The notes under the pieces: model-generated
What the model was told of the DNA's origin: nothing
Seen by the model: only the letters and a program-made list of their open reading frames with translations
Databases searched by the model: none
Source of the DNA: Caryophanales bacterium UBA4100
GTDB taxonomy: Bacteria > Bacillota > Bacilli > Paenibacillales > UBA4045
DNA length: 10,428 nucleotides
Assembly (NCBI GenBank): GCA_002383285.1
Contig: DFXU01000106.1
Location: forward strand, 1-10,428
Direction of reading: 5' to 3'
Part shown: positions 1 to 6,324 of the stretch, in pieces
Layout of the letters: every line of letters begins with the position of its first letter
Numbering within the stretch: the stretch's first letter is position 1
Made by a program: the position numbers and the translations under genes

Positions 1-574
1 GCTCACCCTCATTGCACATCATGGTCGAGAATGAGGCCGGACGCGGAGCAATCTGCAGAATTCGCAGCGAACGGAACTGACGTACGACATTTGCGGCGGC
101 CACAAAATTCTTAAAGCCCCTCTCGAATACTGGATCATCCACACGACTGTTCGTAATATAAGTGAAAGGTACGTTAAATCGTCGCAGCACCTTACCCGTA
201 GCGAACAATCCACATTGCGTGTCGCGCAGGCGCATCCCATCCTCGAGCGGTGCTTCGTCACGCGGTCCCCACAACAGAACAGGCTTACCTAACGCTTTGC
301 CTACACGAGCAACTGTATCCTCCGTACCAAAATTACAATGGGGGAAAAATACGGCATCCACATCCTCATCCTTGAATCGTTGGATGATCTTGTCTGCGGT
401 AATATTGTCATCATAGAGTAGTCCTTCTTCATTCAAGCCCTCGAGATCAACGATGTCTATATTCATTCCAAAGCTTTCGATCTTATTACGGATGAGTACC
501 TTGTACTTGTAAGCGTCCTCAGCACTGAATACGAATCTACGGGTTGGTGCATAACCAAGCTTCAATTTGCGCAT
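1..574 (-). CDS. L-fucose/L-arabinose isomerase-family protein, 5' part only
   Basis: The minus-strand frame is open from the ATG at 574 to the left edge (191 codons, no stop). It begins MRKLKLGYAPTRRF and contains AVFFPHCNFGTEDTVAR (about 74-90), LLWGPRDEAPLEDGMRLRD (about 100-118) and LQIAPRPASF near 173-182. I recognise these as the N-terminal region of the FucI-like isomerase family (COG2407 type), cytoplasmic enzymes that interconvert aldoses and ketoses. Members of this shorter type are usually around 450-500 residues, so over half the protein, including most of the metal-binding active site, lies outside the window. The start is supported by a G-rich Shine-Dalgarno run (AAGGGGGGG, complement of 582-590) about 7 nt upstream. 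The gene diverges from the LacI gene and its promoter carries putative repressor sites. The true substrate (fucose, arabinose or another sugar) cannot be decided here; some family members are not proven isomerases. Confidence 0.82.
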   Translation of the reverse strand, partial: MRKLKLGYAPTRRFVFSAEDAYKYKVLIRNKIESFGMNIDIVDLEGLNEEGLLYDDNITADKIIQRFKDEDVDAVFFPHCNFGTEDTVARVGKALGKPVLLWGPRDEAPLEDGMRLRDTQCGLFATGKVLRRFNVPFTYITNSRVDDPVFERGFKNFVAAANVVRQFRSLRILQIAPRPASFSTMMCNEGE

Positions 575-588
575 CTAGAGTCCCCCCC

Positions 589-608
589 TTAACTAAATTT
601 GTTAAGTT
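589..608. promoter_or_regulatory. Putative LacI-family operator, copy 1
   Basis: TTAACTAAATTTGTTAAGTT. Its first 17 bases (589-605) form an imperfect palindrome centred on 597 with arms TTAAC/GTTAA; 7 of 8 symmetric pairs match. The site covers the predicted isomerase transcription start (about 603) and is an exact reverse complement of 659-678. Its place beside a divergently encoded LacI regulator makes it a likely repressor operator; binding is inferred. Confidence 0.6.
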
Positions 609-609
609 C

Positions 610-639
610 ATCCTAGCACCGTTAAATCGCTAATGTCAA
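610..639 (-). promoter_or_regulatory. Putative sigma-A promoter of the isomerase-family gene
   Basis: On the minus strand a perfect -35 TTGACA (complement of 634-639) is followed after 18 bp by TAGGAT (complement of 610-615), a 4/6 match to the -10 box. Transcription would start near 603, inside the downstream operator copy, giving a leader of about 30 nt that contains the G-rich ribosome binding site. Seen in sequence; promoter activity is inferred. Confidence 0.55.
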
Positions 640-658
640 TGAATAAATTTATATATTT

Positions 659-678
659 AACTTAACAAATTTAGTTAA
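659..678. promoter_or_regulatory. Putative LacI-family operator, copy 2 (inverted)
   Basis: AACTTAACAAATTTAGTTAA, the exact 20-base reverse complement of 589-608. It lies about 20 bp upstream of the -35 box of the isomerase promoter. Its palindrome centre (670) is 73 bp from that of copy 1 (597), close to seven helical turns, so both sites could face the same side of the DNA. This suggests paired binding or a small loop around the promoter (inference). Confidence 0.6.
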
Positions 679-752
679 CTAGCATAATACTGCTGCTATC
701 TCGTATAGAAACTTTTTATTAACCTTTTAGAATCTATTATTGCAAATCGATC

Positions 753-781
753 TTGCATTTTTTATTCAACTTTAATATACT
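753..781 (+). promoter_or_regulatory. Putative promoter of the LacI-family gene
   Basis: TTGCAT (753-758, a weak -35) is separated by 17 bp from TATACT (776-781, 5/6 match to the -10). Transcription would start near 788, just before the third operator-like core. The -35 is poor, so this is a moderate call. Confidence 0.4.
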
Positions 782-791
782 TCCCTTAGCA

Positions 792-808
792 ATTACTAAA
801 TTTGTTTA
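792..808. promoter_or_regulatory. Putative third, partial operator upstream of the LacI-family gene
   Basis: The 12-base core ACTAAATTTGTT at 795-806 is identical to 592-603 of operator copy 1, but the outer arms differ, so it is a weaker palindrome centred on 800. It falls at about +5 to +21 of the predicted LacI-gene transcript, where binding would block transcription. This fits autoregulation of the repressor gene (inference). Confidence 0.45.
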
Positions 809-843
809 TATGCGACTAAACACATGAATGGGGCTCGTTCTGA

Positions 844-1938
844 ATGAACATGGAGGATATAGCTAAAATTGCAAATGTCTCTAAAGCTGCGGTATCCTTA
901 GCTCTTAATAACAAGCCAGGTATTAGTGCGGGGACACGTGAAAGAGTATTAACGATTGTAAGAGACCAAGGTTACCTGCCGAAATCGATGATCAAGGCCG
1001 ATCAGGTATATGGCGTAGGTAAGACTCTAAGGTTCATCGTATTCACCAAGGCGGGCATCGTCCTCGAGCAATATTACAAGCAGCCCTTCTTCATGGAGCT
1101 TATTCATTTCCTGGAGGAACGCGCCCGTAGTCATGGGTATTCCTTGATGTTCTCAGCTATAAATGTTCAGGATGATCAACAGGGCGTTCAACAATTCCTT
1201 TCAGAGGGTAATTCAAAAGGAATGATTCTACTGGGCACCAATCTGGATCAAGAAATGATACGACAAATCGCTGGAATGGAAACCAATCTGGTCGTCTTGG
1301 ATACTTGCTTCGAAACGCTCGCAGTCAACTTTGTTGTCATGAATAATGTTAAAGGAGCCTATGACGCAGGCCGTTATTTGTGTGAACATGGTCATGAGCG
1401 GATTGGTTATGTACAATCGGATATCCGAATGTATAATTTCGATATGCGGCGTCAAGGCTTTATGACCGCTCTTCTTGAGCATCGATTGAATGTTAATGAT
1501 AGTGACTTGTTCACTGTTACCCCTACCCTACTCAGTGTGCAGGAGGACTTTAAGCAACAGATTCAGGCTCGATTGAACCGCAACGAGTCACTACCGACAG
1601 CTATGTTCTGTGAATGTGATTACATTGCTATCAGTGTTATCAAATCACTTGCGGAGATGGGAATTCGAGTGCCTGAAGACATATCCATTATTGGCTTTGA
1701 CAACATCTCTGAGGCTGAGGTGATATCACCAGAGCTGACTACCATCCATGTAGAGAAGAAGGTGATGGCCGCTCATGCTGTGGACAAGCTTATCCAGATG
1801 ATAGAGCATGACGACAACGTGAAGATGAAGACTATTGTGGATACCATGATCATTGAACGGGCTTCCTGCAGAGAGATCTCACCAATTACGATAACGAAGC
1901 CCGGTACTTCTGTGGCGAGAGTCCCACGGAAAGCTTGA
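844..1938 (+). CDS. LacI-family transcriptional repressor
   Basis: 364 residues. The N-terminal LacI helix-turn-helix is clear (MEDIAKIANVSKAAVSLAL, about residues 3-21, then GTRERVLTIVRDQGYLP). A periplasmic-binding-protein-like effector domain follows from about residue 61 (TLRFIVF), with the typical C-terminal signature SIIGFDNISEAEVISPELTTI starting near 281. It should bind DNA as a dimer and release it on binding a sugar or sugar phosphate. An in-frame TGA at 841-843 rules out a longer protein; the start is ATG 844 or ATG 850, with GGGG at 830-833 as a weak ribosome binding site for the former. The linker after the HTH (KSMIKADQVYGVGK) lacks the usual PNxxAR hinge-helix pattern. The gene diverges from the isomerase gene and is flanked by matching operator-like repeats, so it probably controls that gene and itself. 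Its last 53 bp overlap the opposing AraC gene. Confidence 0.93.
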   Translation: MNMEDIAKIANVSKAAVSLALNNKPGISAGTRERVLTIVRDQGYLPKSMIKADQVYGVGKTLRFIVFTKAGIVLEQYYKQPFFMELIHFLEERARSHGYSLMFSAINVQDDQQGVQQFLSEGNSKGMILLGTNLDQEMIRQIAGMETNLVVLDTCFETLAVNFVVMNNVKGAYDAGRYLCEHGHERIGYVQSDIRMYNFDMRRQGFMTALLEHRLNVNDSDLFTVTPTLLSVQEDFKQQIQARLNRNESLPTAMFCECDYIAISVIKSLAEMGIRVPEDISIIGFDNISEAEVISPELTTIHVEKKVMAAHAVDKLIQMIEHDDNVKMKTIVDTMIIERASCREISPITITKPGTSVARVPRKA

Positions 1939-2740
1939 ATGCCCTCGTGAATGCATATAAGCTCGGATATCCGAGGGATAATCCGATTTCCGTAACGCTC
2001 AAGTCTGTTTCCTGCAGAAGAGACCTTCCTTGGTTCATACGCAGCTGCTGCAAATACTGCTTCGGTGAACAGCCAATCTGCTCTGCGAATGCCGTAGAGA
2101 AGTACGATCGGTTCATACCTACTAAGTCTGCGACCTGTTCGATTAGAATTCCTTCCTTGTAATGCAGCTCCATGTAATCAACCGCTTGTTGGATCCAACG
2201 GCTGGGCAAATTGGTCATAGGAGGCCCCGTAAAGGGTGTCAATTGAGCAAGTATGGCATAGAGCAAGCTCTGTAATTCAAGCGCATAATGTGGTGTGTGA
2301 TGTGAATAGTGGGAGAAGCATTCATAAAACTGCTCGATAGTACGCTCTAGCCGCGCATGCAAGACCTGCCTTCGTATAAAGGAATATGGGCTGAAGCCGC
2401 ATAATTGGAGCAGTGCTTCTGCGTCAATTCCGTTGAAGACAACCCAATTAAGCTGGAGCGGCGGCTCGTCAACGCATGTGCGGTATGTATATGAGTGCCC
2501 GGGAAACATCACGAATAAATCGCCCTTCTCGAGCTCTGCCGATACCCCTTCACATTCCACATGCATTCTACCCTCCCTAACAAAATGAATACTATAGCAG
2601 TCAATCCGTTTAGGCCCGACCATATAATGCGGCTTTGCACAATTGCGGCCTCCACGGACTAGATATATATTAAAATTCTTCTCGATATCAGATGGTGTAT
2701 AGTAGAAAAAATCAACATACTCATGTGAGTATTCTCGCAT
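1886..2740 (-). CDS. AraC-family transcriptional regulator, soluble, cupin-type sensor
   Basis: 284 residues, a usual length for two-domain AraC regulators. The N-terminal part (about 20-105; YSIHFVREGRMHVECEGVSA and ELEKGDLFVMFPGHSYTYR) looks like the AraC cupin ligand-binding domain, which usually senses a sugar. The C-terminal part holds the two helix-turn-helix motifs: about 199-222 (IEQVADLVGMNRSYFSTAFA) and about 247-270 (LSVTEIGLSLGYPSLYAFTRAF), ending in GLSPQKYR. The start ATG at 2740 has an AGGAGG ribosome binding site (complement of 2746-2752) at good spacing, and upstream in-frame TAG codons in the leader repeats exclude an extension. It is divergent from the sulfatase gene, the most likely target, probably as an activator. 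Its 3' end runs 53 bp into the LacI gene on the other strand. Confidence 0.92.
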   Translation of the reverse strand: MREYSHEYVDFFYYTPSDIEKNFNIYLVRGGRNCAKPHYMVGPKRIDCYSIHFVREGRMHVECEGVSAELEKGDLFVMFPGHSYTYRTCVDEPPLQLNWVVFNGIDAEALLQLCGFSPYSFIRRQVLHARLERTIEQFYECFSHYSHHTPHYALELQSLLYAILAQLTPFTGPPMTNLPSRWIQQAVDYMELHYKEGILIEQVADLVGMNRSYFSTAFAEQIGCSPKQYLQQLRMNQGRSLLQETDLSVTEIGLSLGYPSLYAFTRAFKLSVGLSPQKYRASLS

Positions 2741-2755
2741 CTCGTATCCTCCTAT

Positions 2756-2791
2756 CCAATCTAATCAATCTAATCAATCTAATCAATCTAA
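2756..2791. repeat. 9-bp tandem repeat in the AraC-gene leader
   Basis: Three exact, contiguous copies of CTAATCAAT (2761-2769, 2770-2778, 2779-2787) are preceded by a partial copy (CCAAT, 2756-2760) and followed by CTAA (2788-2791). The array fills the space between the -10 box and the ribosome binding site of the AraC gene, so it would be transcribed as most of that gene's 5' leader. In the AraC reading frame each unit carries a TAG stop, so the repeat is non-coding. Confidence 0.9.
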
Positions 2792-2819
2792 CTATAGCTT
2801 CGACCAAACAAAATGACAA
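2791..2819 (-). promoter_or_regulatory. Putative sigma-A promoter of the AraC-family gene
   Basis: On the minus strand TTGTCA (complement of 2814-2819, 5/6) and TATAGT (complement of 2791-2796, 5/6) are separated by 17 bp. Transcription would start near 2784, inside the first repeat unit, giving a leader of about 44 nt. This is the closest match to consensus of the promoters in the window, which suggests the regulator gene is expressed without an activator. Confidence 0.62.
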
Positions 2820-2839
2820 TAATAACAAACATCATGGCA

Positions 2840-2868
2840 TTTTCAATTCACACCCTTCTCGATAGAAT
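2840..2868 (+). promoter_or_regulatory. Possible promoter of the sulfatase gene
   Basis: TTTTCA (2840-2845, 4/6) is followed after 17 bp by TAGAAT (2863-2868, 5/6). The predicted start, about 2875, falls at the ribosome binding site (AGGAGG, 2875-2880), leaving a very short leader, so the call is weak. If real, the poor -35 would fit dependence on an activator such as the divergent AraC protein. Confidence 0.28.
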
Positions 2869-2889
2869 AAAGGAAGGAGGGATGAAGCA

Positions 2890-4428
2890 ATGAAGAAGAA
2901 ACCGAACATCTTATTGATAACAAGTGATCAGCAGCATTGGAATACAATTGGTGCATTCAACCCGGAAATTTCTACCCCGAATCTCGATCGATTGGTGCGT
3001 GAAGGCACAACCTTCAACCGTGCTTATTGTCCGAATCCTACCTGCACGCCTGCACGAGCATCTATCATCACCGGCATGTACCCGAGTCAGCACGGCGCTT
3101 GGTCATTAGGCACAAAGCTCATGGAGGACCGCCATGTGGTTGGAGAGGACCTTAAGCAAGCGGGATACAAAACTGCCTTGATTGGAAAGGCTCATTTTCA
3201 ACCGTTAAAGTCGACAGAGGAATATCCATCCTTGGAATCTTATCCACTCCTTCAGGATTTAGATTATTGGAGAGACTTCAACTCAAGCTTCTATGGCTTT
3301 GACCATGTGGAGCTGGCCCGCAATCATACGAACGAAGCACACGTTGGACAGGATTATGCAATCTGGATGGAAGAGAAGGGCTGTACCAATTGGCGGGATT
3401 ATTTCCTTCCTCCAACGGGTACGATGGATAAGAGCACCACGTATAAGTGGCCAATTCCGAGTGAATATCATTACAATACCTGGATTGCTGAACGATCGAA
3501 TGCCCTGCTAGAGCAGTACAAGGATAATAATGAGAGTTTTTTCCTATGGTCTAGCTTCTTTGACCCGCATCCAGAATACCTTGTTCCGGAGCCGTGGGAT
3601 ACTATGTATGATCAAGAACAACTGACCATTCCATCGATTACACCAGGGGAGCATGATCAGAATCCACCGCACTTCCGAATGACACAGGAGGAAAATCCAG
3701 ACACCTCTTATTGGAAAGAGTCTCCGTTCGAATCACACGGTTATCATTCACATCTATACTATGGGTATGGTGATCGATTTAAACTAACGGATGAGCATCG
3801 CAAGAAGCTCATTGCAACATATTACGGAATGATCAGCATGATGGACAAATATATAGGCAATATTCTCGATAAGCTCGATCAGCTTGGGCTTACTGAGGAT
3901 ACGCTAGTAGTCTTCACAACTGACCATGGGCATTTCTTCGGGCAGCACGGCTTACAGGCTAAGGGCGGCTTCCACTACGAGGATCTCATCAAGCTACCGT
4001 TTATCGTCCGCTACCCTGGTCAAGTGGAGGCAGGACGTGTGACAGGAGCGATTCAATCCTTAGTTGATCTAGCACCAACCTTCCTGTCCTTCTGTGACAT
4101 CCCGATTCCGAGAGCTATGACAGGTATAGATCAACGGGGAGTTTGGATGGGTACCGAGGAGTGGGCTAGGGATCATGCAATCTGTGAATTCCGACATCAG
4201 CCAACCGTCATTCATCAGAAAACCTATATTGGTGTGCGATATAAGATTACGGTTTACTATAATCAAACCTATGGTGAGATTTTCGATTTACAGGAGGATC
4301 CGGGAGAGCTCCATAATTTATGGGACGACCCTGCTTCCAAGGAGCTCAAGCTCGAGCTATTGCTCAAATATGTATGGGCTGAGCTCAGCAAAGAGCCGAT
4401 GCCAATGCCACGTATATGGGGAGCTTGA
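2890..4428 (+). CDS. Cytoplasmic Cys-type sulfatase (S1 / arylsulfatase-like family)
   Basis: 512 residues, normal for family S1 sulfatases. The N-terminus PNILLITSDQQ gives the first metal-site Asp (D13). The signature TCTPARASIITGMYPSQHG starts at 51, with C52 in the C-x-P-x-R motif as the residue converted to formylglycine and R56 stabilising it. GKAHF (99-103) matches the family's GKxHx substrate/catalytic motif. TTDHGHFFGQHG (343-354) supplies the second metal-binding segment (D345, H346). The family hydrolyses sulfate esters with Ca2+; some relatives act on phosphonate or phosphate diesters, so sulfatase is likely rather than proven. There is no signal peptide, so it should act inside the cell on an imported substrate. 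AGGAGG at 2875-2880 lies 9 nt before the ATG. It diverges from the AraC gene and converges on the importer operon. No formylglycine-generating maturase is encoded nearby. The exact sugar substrate is unknown. Confidence 0.93.
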   Translation: MKKKPNILLITSDQQHWNTIGAFNPEISTPNLDRLVREGTTFNRAYCPNPTCTPARASIITGMYPSQHGAWSLGTKLMEDRHVVGEDLKQAGYKTALIGKAHFQPLKSTEEYPSLESYPLLQDLDYWRDFNSSFYGFDHVELARNHTNEAHVGQDYAIWMEEKGCTNWRDYFLPPTGTMDKSTTYKWPIPSEYHYNTWIAERSNALLEQYKDNNESFFLWSSFFDPHPEYLVPEPWDTMYDQEQLTIPSITPGEHDQNPPHFRMTQEENPDTSYWKESPFESHGYHSHLYYGYGDRFKLTDEHRKKLIATYYGMISMMDKYIGNILDKLDQLGLTEDTLVVFTTDHGHFFGQHGLQAKGGFHYEDLIKLPFIVRYPGQVEAGRVTGAIQSLVDLAPTFLSFCDIPIPRAMTGIDQRGVWMGTEEWARDHAICEFRHQPTVIHQKTYIGVRYKITVYYNQTYGEIFDLQEDPGELHNLWDDPASKELKLELLLKYVWAELSKEPMPMPRIWGA

Positions 4429-4485
4429 TAAGAGGAGTTCAAGGGGTACCTCTAGGCACCTCGAGTTTACTAAAAGTACAACAAT

Positions 4486-4513
4486 GGGGCTGCCTTAGGC
4501 AGCCCCTTCTTTT
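4486..4513. terminator. Rho-independent terminator between convergent genes
   Basis: A perfect 9-bp stem GGGGCTGCC (4486-4494) / GGCAGCCCC (4498-4506) has a TTA loop and is followed on the plus strand by TTCTTTT (4507-4513). It lies 57 bp after the sulfatase stop and about 36 bp beyond the stop of the opposing permease gene. On the minus strand the following sequence (ATTGTTGTACTTTT) is less U-rich, so it should stop the sulfatase transcript well and the importer operon transcript less strongly. Confidence 0.88.
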
Positions 4514-4542
4514 GCACAATGTCCGTCTATCCAGTATACAAG

Positions 4543-5379
4543 CTATCCCTTCACCGCTCCTGCTGTTAACCCGGAAACCATATATTTCTGGAAGAATAGA
4601 AATAACAATGTAATCGGAACAATCGAAGTAACACACACCGTCATAATACTTGCCCAGTCATAGGATAGCTCACCAATGTACCGGATCGCTATTCCTGCGT
4701 TTAGAGGTCGCAGCTCATTCTTGTTAATTAATGTGATCGAGTATAGAAAGTCATCCCACGATAAGATGAAGGTATAAATTCCGATGGAAAATATGCCTGG
4801 CTTCGATAACGGAACAACAATTCGGAATAAGATACCTAGACGGTTGCAGCCATCAATCTTAGCCGACTCCTCCAATGAAATCGGGATATTATCGAAGAAC
4901 ACCTTGATCATCCAGATCGAGAATGGTAATGATGCGGTTGTGAGGGCCATGATCAAGCCACTCCTCGTATTCAACAGCCCCAGATTGTTATAGATCGTAT
5001 AGAGCGCTATCAGTAGGGAGACCACAGGCAGCATCTGAGTGGATAGAATAGCGAACATCGTCACATTCTTAAACCGAAACTGAAATCTAGAAAATCCGTA
5101 ACCCGCCAACATGGCAACTAATAATGTAACGGTCGTCGTTCCAAAGCTGACCATTAGACTGTTCTTATAATAAGTGATGAATGTAGTATCGCTAAATATT
5201 CCCTTATAATGCTCAAGCACTGGCTGTGACGGAAACCACTCAGGCGGAAGCTTGAACAATACAGCATTATCCTTAAAGGAAGTTAAGATCATCCAATAGA
5301 GTGGAAACATCAGATAGATAAGGAACATAGAGGTTAACATTAACGAAATGATGTTAAGCGACAATCGCTCCTTCTTCAT
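4543..5379 (-). CDS. ABC sugar transporter permease, MalG type (CUT1)
   Basis: 278 residues with about six hydrophobic membrane segments (near 10-31, 75-95, 107-130, 140-160, 196-215 and 245-265). The cytoplasmic EAA loop is clear: EESAKIDGCNRLGILFRIVVP starts near 170, with the conserved Gly at 177; it docks onto the ATPase subunit. The C-terminal VSGLTAGAVKG is the typical end of MalG-like permeases. It forms the import channel with the MalF-type partner encoded just upstream. The start codon overlaps that gene's stop by 4 bp (ATGA, 5376-5379), indicating translational coupling, and is preceded by a near-perfect AAGGAGGTG site (complement of 5389-5397). It is the last gene of the operon, ahead of the hairpin terminator. 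The sugar cannot be read from the sequence. Confidence 0.94.
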   Translation of the reverse strand: MKKERLSLNIISLMLTSMFLIYLMFPLYWMILTSFKDNAVLFKLPPEWFPSQPVLEHYKGIFSDTTFITYYKNSLMVSFGTTTVTLLVAMLAGYGFSRFQFRFKNVTMFAILSTQMLPVVSLLIALYTIYNNLGLLNTRSGLIMALTTASLPFSIWMIKVFFDNIPISLEESAKIDGCNRLGILFRIVVPLSKPGIFSIGIYTFILSWDDFLYSITLINKNELRPLNAGIAIRYIGELSYDWASIMTVCVTSIVPITLLFLFFQKYMVSGLTAGAVKG

Positions 5380-6302
5380 GAGGTCGCCACCTCCTTATCT
5401 TCACCTATAGAGAATAGCTTCGTATAAGTCCAAGAGAATGCAAGCATGATTAACAGCCATAGTGCACCTATCGCAGCGCCTTTACCTAAATCCAGCTCGA
5501 TGAAAGCCGCTTTATAGCTGAAGATCGCGAGTGTTGTCGTCTGATCGAGCGGCCCACCGCCTGTCATAATCCAGAACAATGGGAACATCTTAAAGTTTTC
5601 GATGCAGGCAATGAGTGTTACGGTCTTGATTGTATTCTTGAGCATGGGAAGCGTAATATGGATAAATTGCTGTCTCTTATTCGCTCCATCTATCATCGCT
5701 GCCTCGTACATATCCTCCGAGATGCCTTGCATACCCGCTAGCAGCATCGTAGACATAAAGGGCAGCTGCTTCCATAACGCTGCCAGCATGACTGCGGGTA
5801 ATGCCAGGTTCATATCAGATAACCATGTATAAGCTTGGTCCGTGATATTCAAGCTCATAAGGATATGGTTAATTACTCCGTATTGAGGCTGAAACAGCCA
5901 CATCCACAGCAATGCACCAATGATCGTTGGAACTACCCATGGAATAAGGATCAGCGTGCGTAACGTTCTCTTGAAACGGATTTGACTATTAAGCACAAGC
6001 GCTAGCATCATTCCCAATATAAACTGGATGAATACAATCGAGAGCACATAGATCAAAGTAACTTTTAAAGCCTGCATAAATTCGCCATCAGCGAATATGT
6101 TCTTGTAGTTTGTAAAGCTATTCCATTCATAATTATGCATACTCAGCAGTGTCACGTTAAATAAGCTCATATATAGCGACTTAACCATCGGAACACCAAT
6201 TGTAAAGATCAGCATAGCCAAGGCGGGACTTATAATCAATAGCAGGAAAATAAAATCCTTCGTTCTTTCGGAGAAGCGTGGTGGTCTATTCAATGTTGTC
6301 AC
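5376..6302 (-). CDS. ABC sugar transporter permease, MalF type (CUT1)
   Basis: 308 residues, about six membrane segments (first near 17-38) and the EAA loop YEAAMIDGANKRQQFIHITLP near 199-219. The segment MTGGGPLDQTTTLAIFSYKAAF (246-267) is typical of MalF/UgpA-like permeases. It pairs with the downstream MalG-type protein in the cell membrane. The gene follows the binding-protein gene by 22 bp in the same operon. The start is uncertain: the GTG at 6302 is only about 2 nt from the GG of AAAGGAAG (complement of 6302-6309), whereas a TTG three codons later (complement of 6291-6293) lies about 8 nt beyond the end of that element and would give a protein starting at Asn5 after the initiator Met. 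No ATG is available near either, so a non-ATG start, and perhaps tuned-down translation, is likely. Confidence 0.93.
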   Translation of the reverse strand: MTTLNRPPRFSERTKDFIFLLLIISPALAMLIFTIGVPMVKSLYMSLFNVTLLSMHNYEWNSFTNYKNIFADGEFMQALKVTLIYVLSIVFIQFILGMMLALVLNSQIRFKRTLRTLILIPWVVPTIIGALLWMWLFQPQYGVINHILMSLNITDQAYTWLSDMNLALPAVMLAALWKQLPFMSTMLLAGMQGISEDMYEAAMIDGANKRQQFIHITLPMLKNTIKTVTLIACIENFKMFPLFWIMTGGGPLDQTTTLAIFSYKAAFIELDLGKGAAIGALWLLIMLAFSWTYTKLFSIGEDKEVATS

Positions 6303-6324
6303 TTCCTTTGTACATCATGCTGCA

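Noticed and set aside
162..416. Plus-strand open frame of 84 codons opposite the isomerase-family gene
   Set aside because: Shadow of the minus-strand gene, whose translation shows clear family motifs; no ribosome binding site or recognisable protein.
1962..1975. Perfect 14-bp palindrome CTCGGATATCCGAG shortly after the LacI stop, considered as a terminator
   Set aside because: It would form only a 5-bp stem, has no T-run on either side, and lies inside the AraC coding sequence.
1935..2162. Plus-strand open frame of 75 codons starting at the LacI stop
   Set aside because: Antisense shadow of the AraC helix-turn-helix coding region.
6286..6318. Ten-codon minus-strand mini-ORF (MMYKGSDNIE) overlapping the start of the MalF-type gene
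   Set aside because: Too short to support as a gene, no ribosome binding site of its own, and explained by overlap with the real operon junction.
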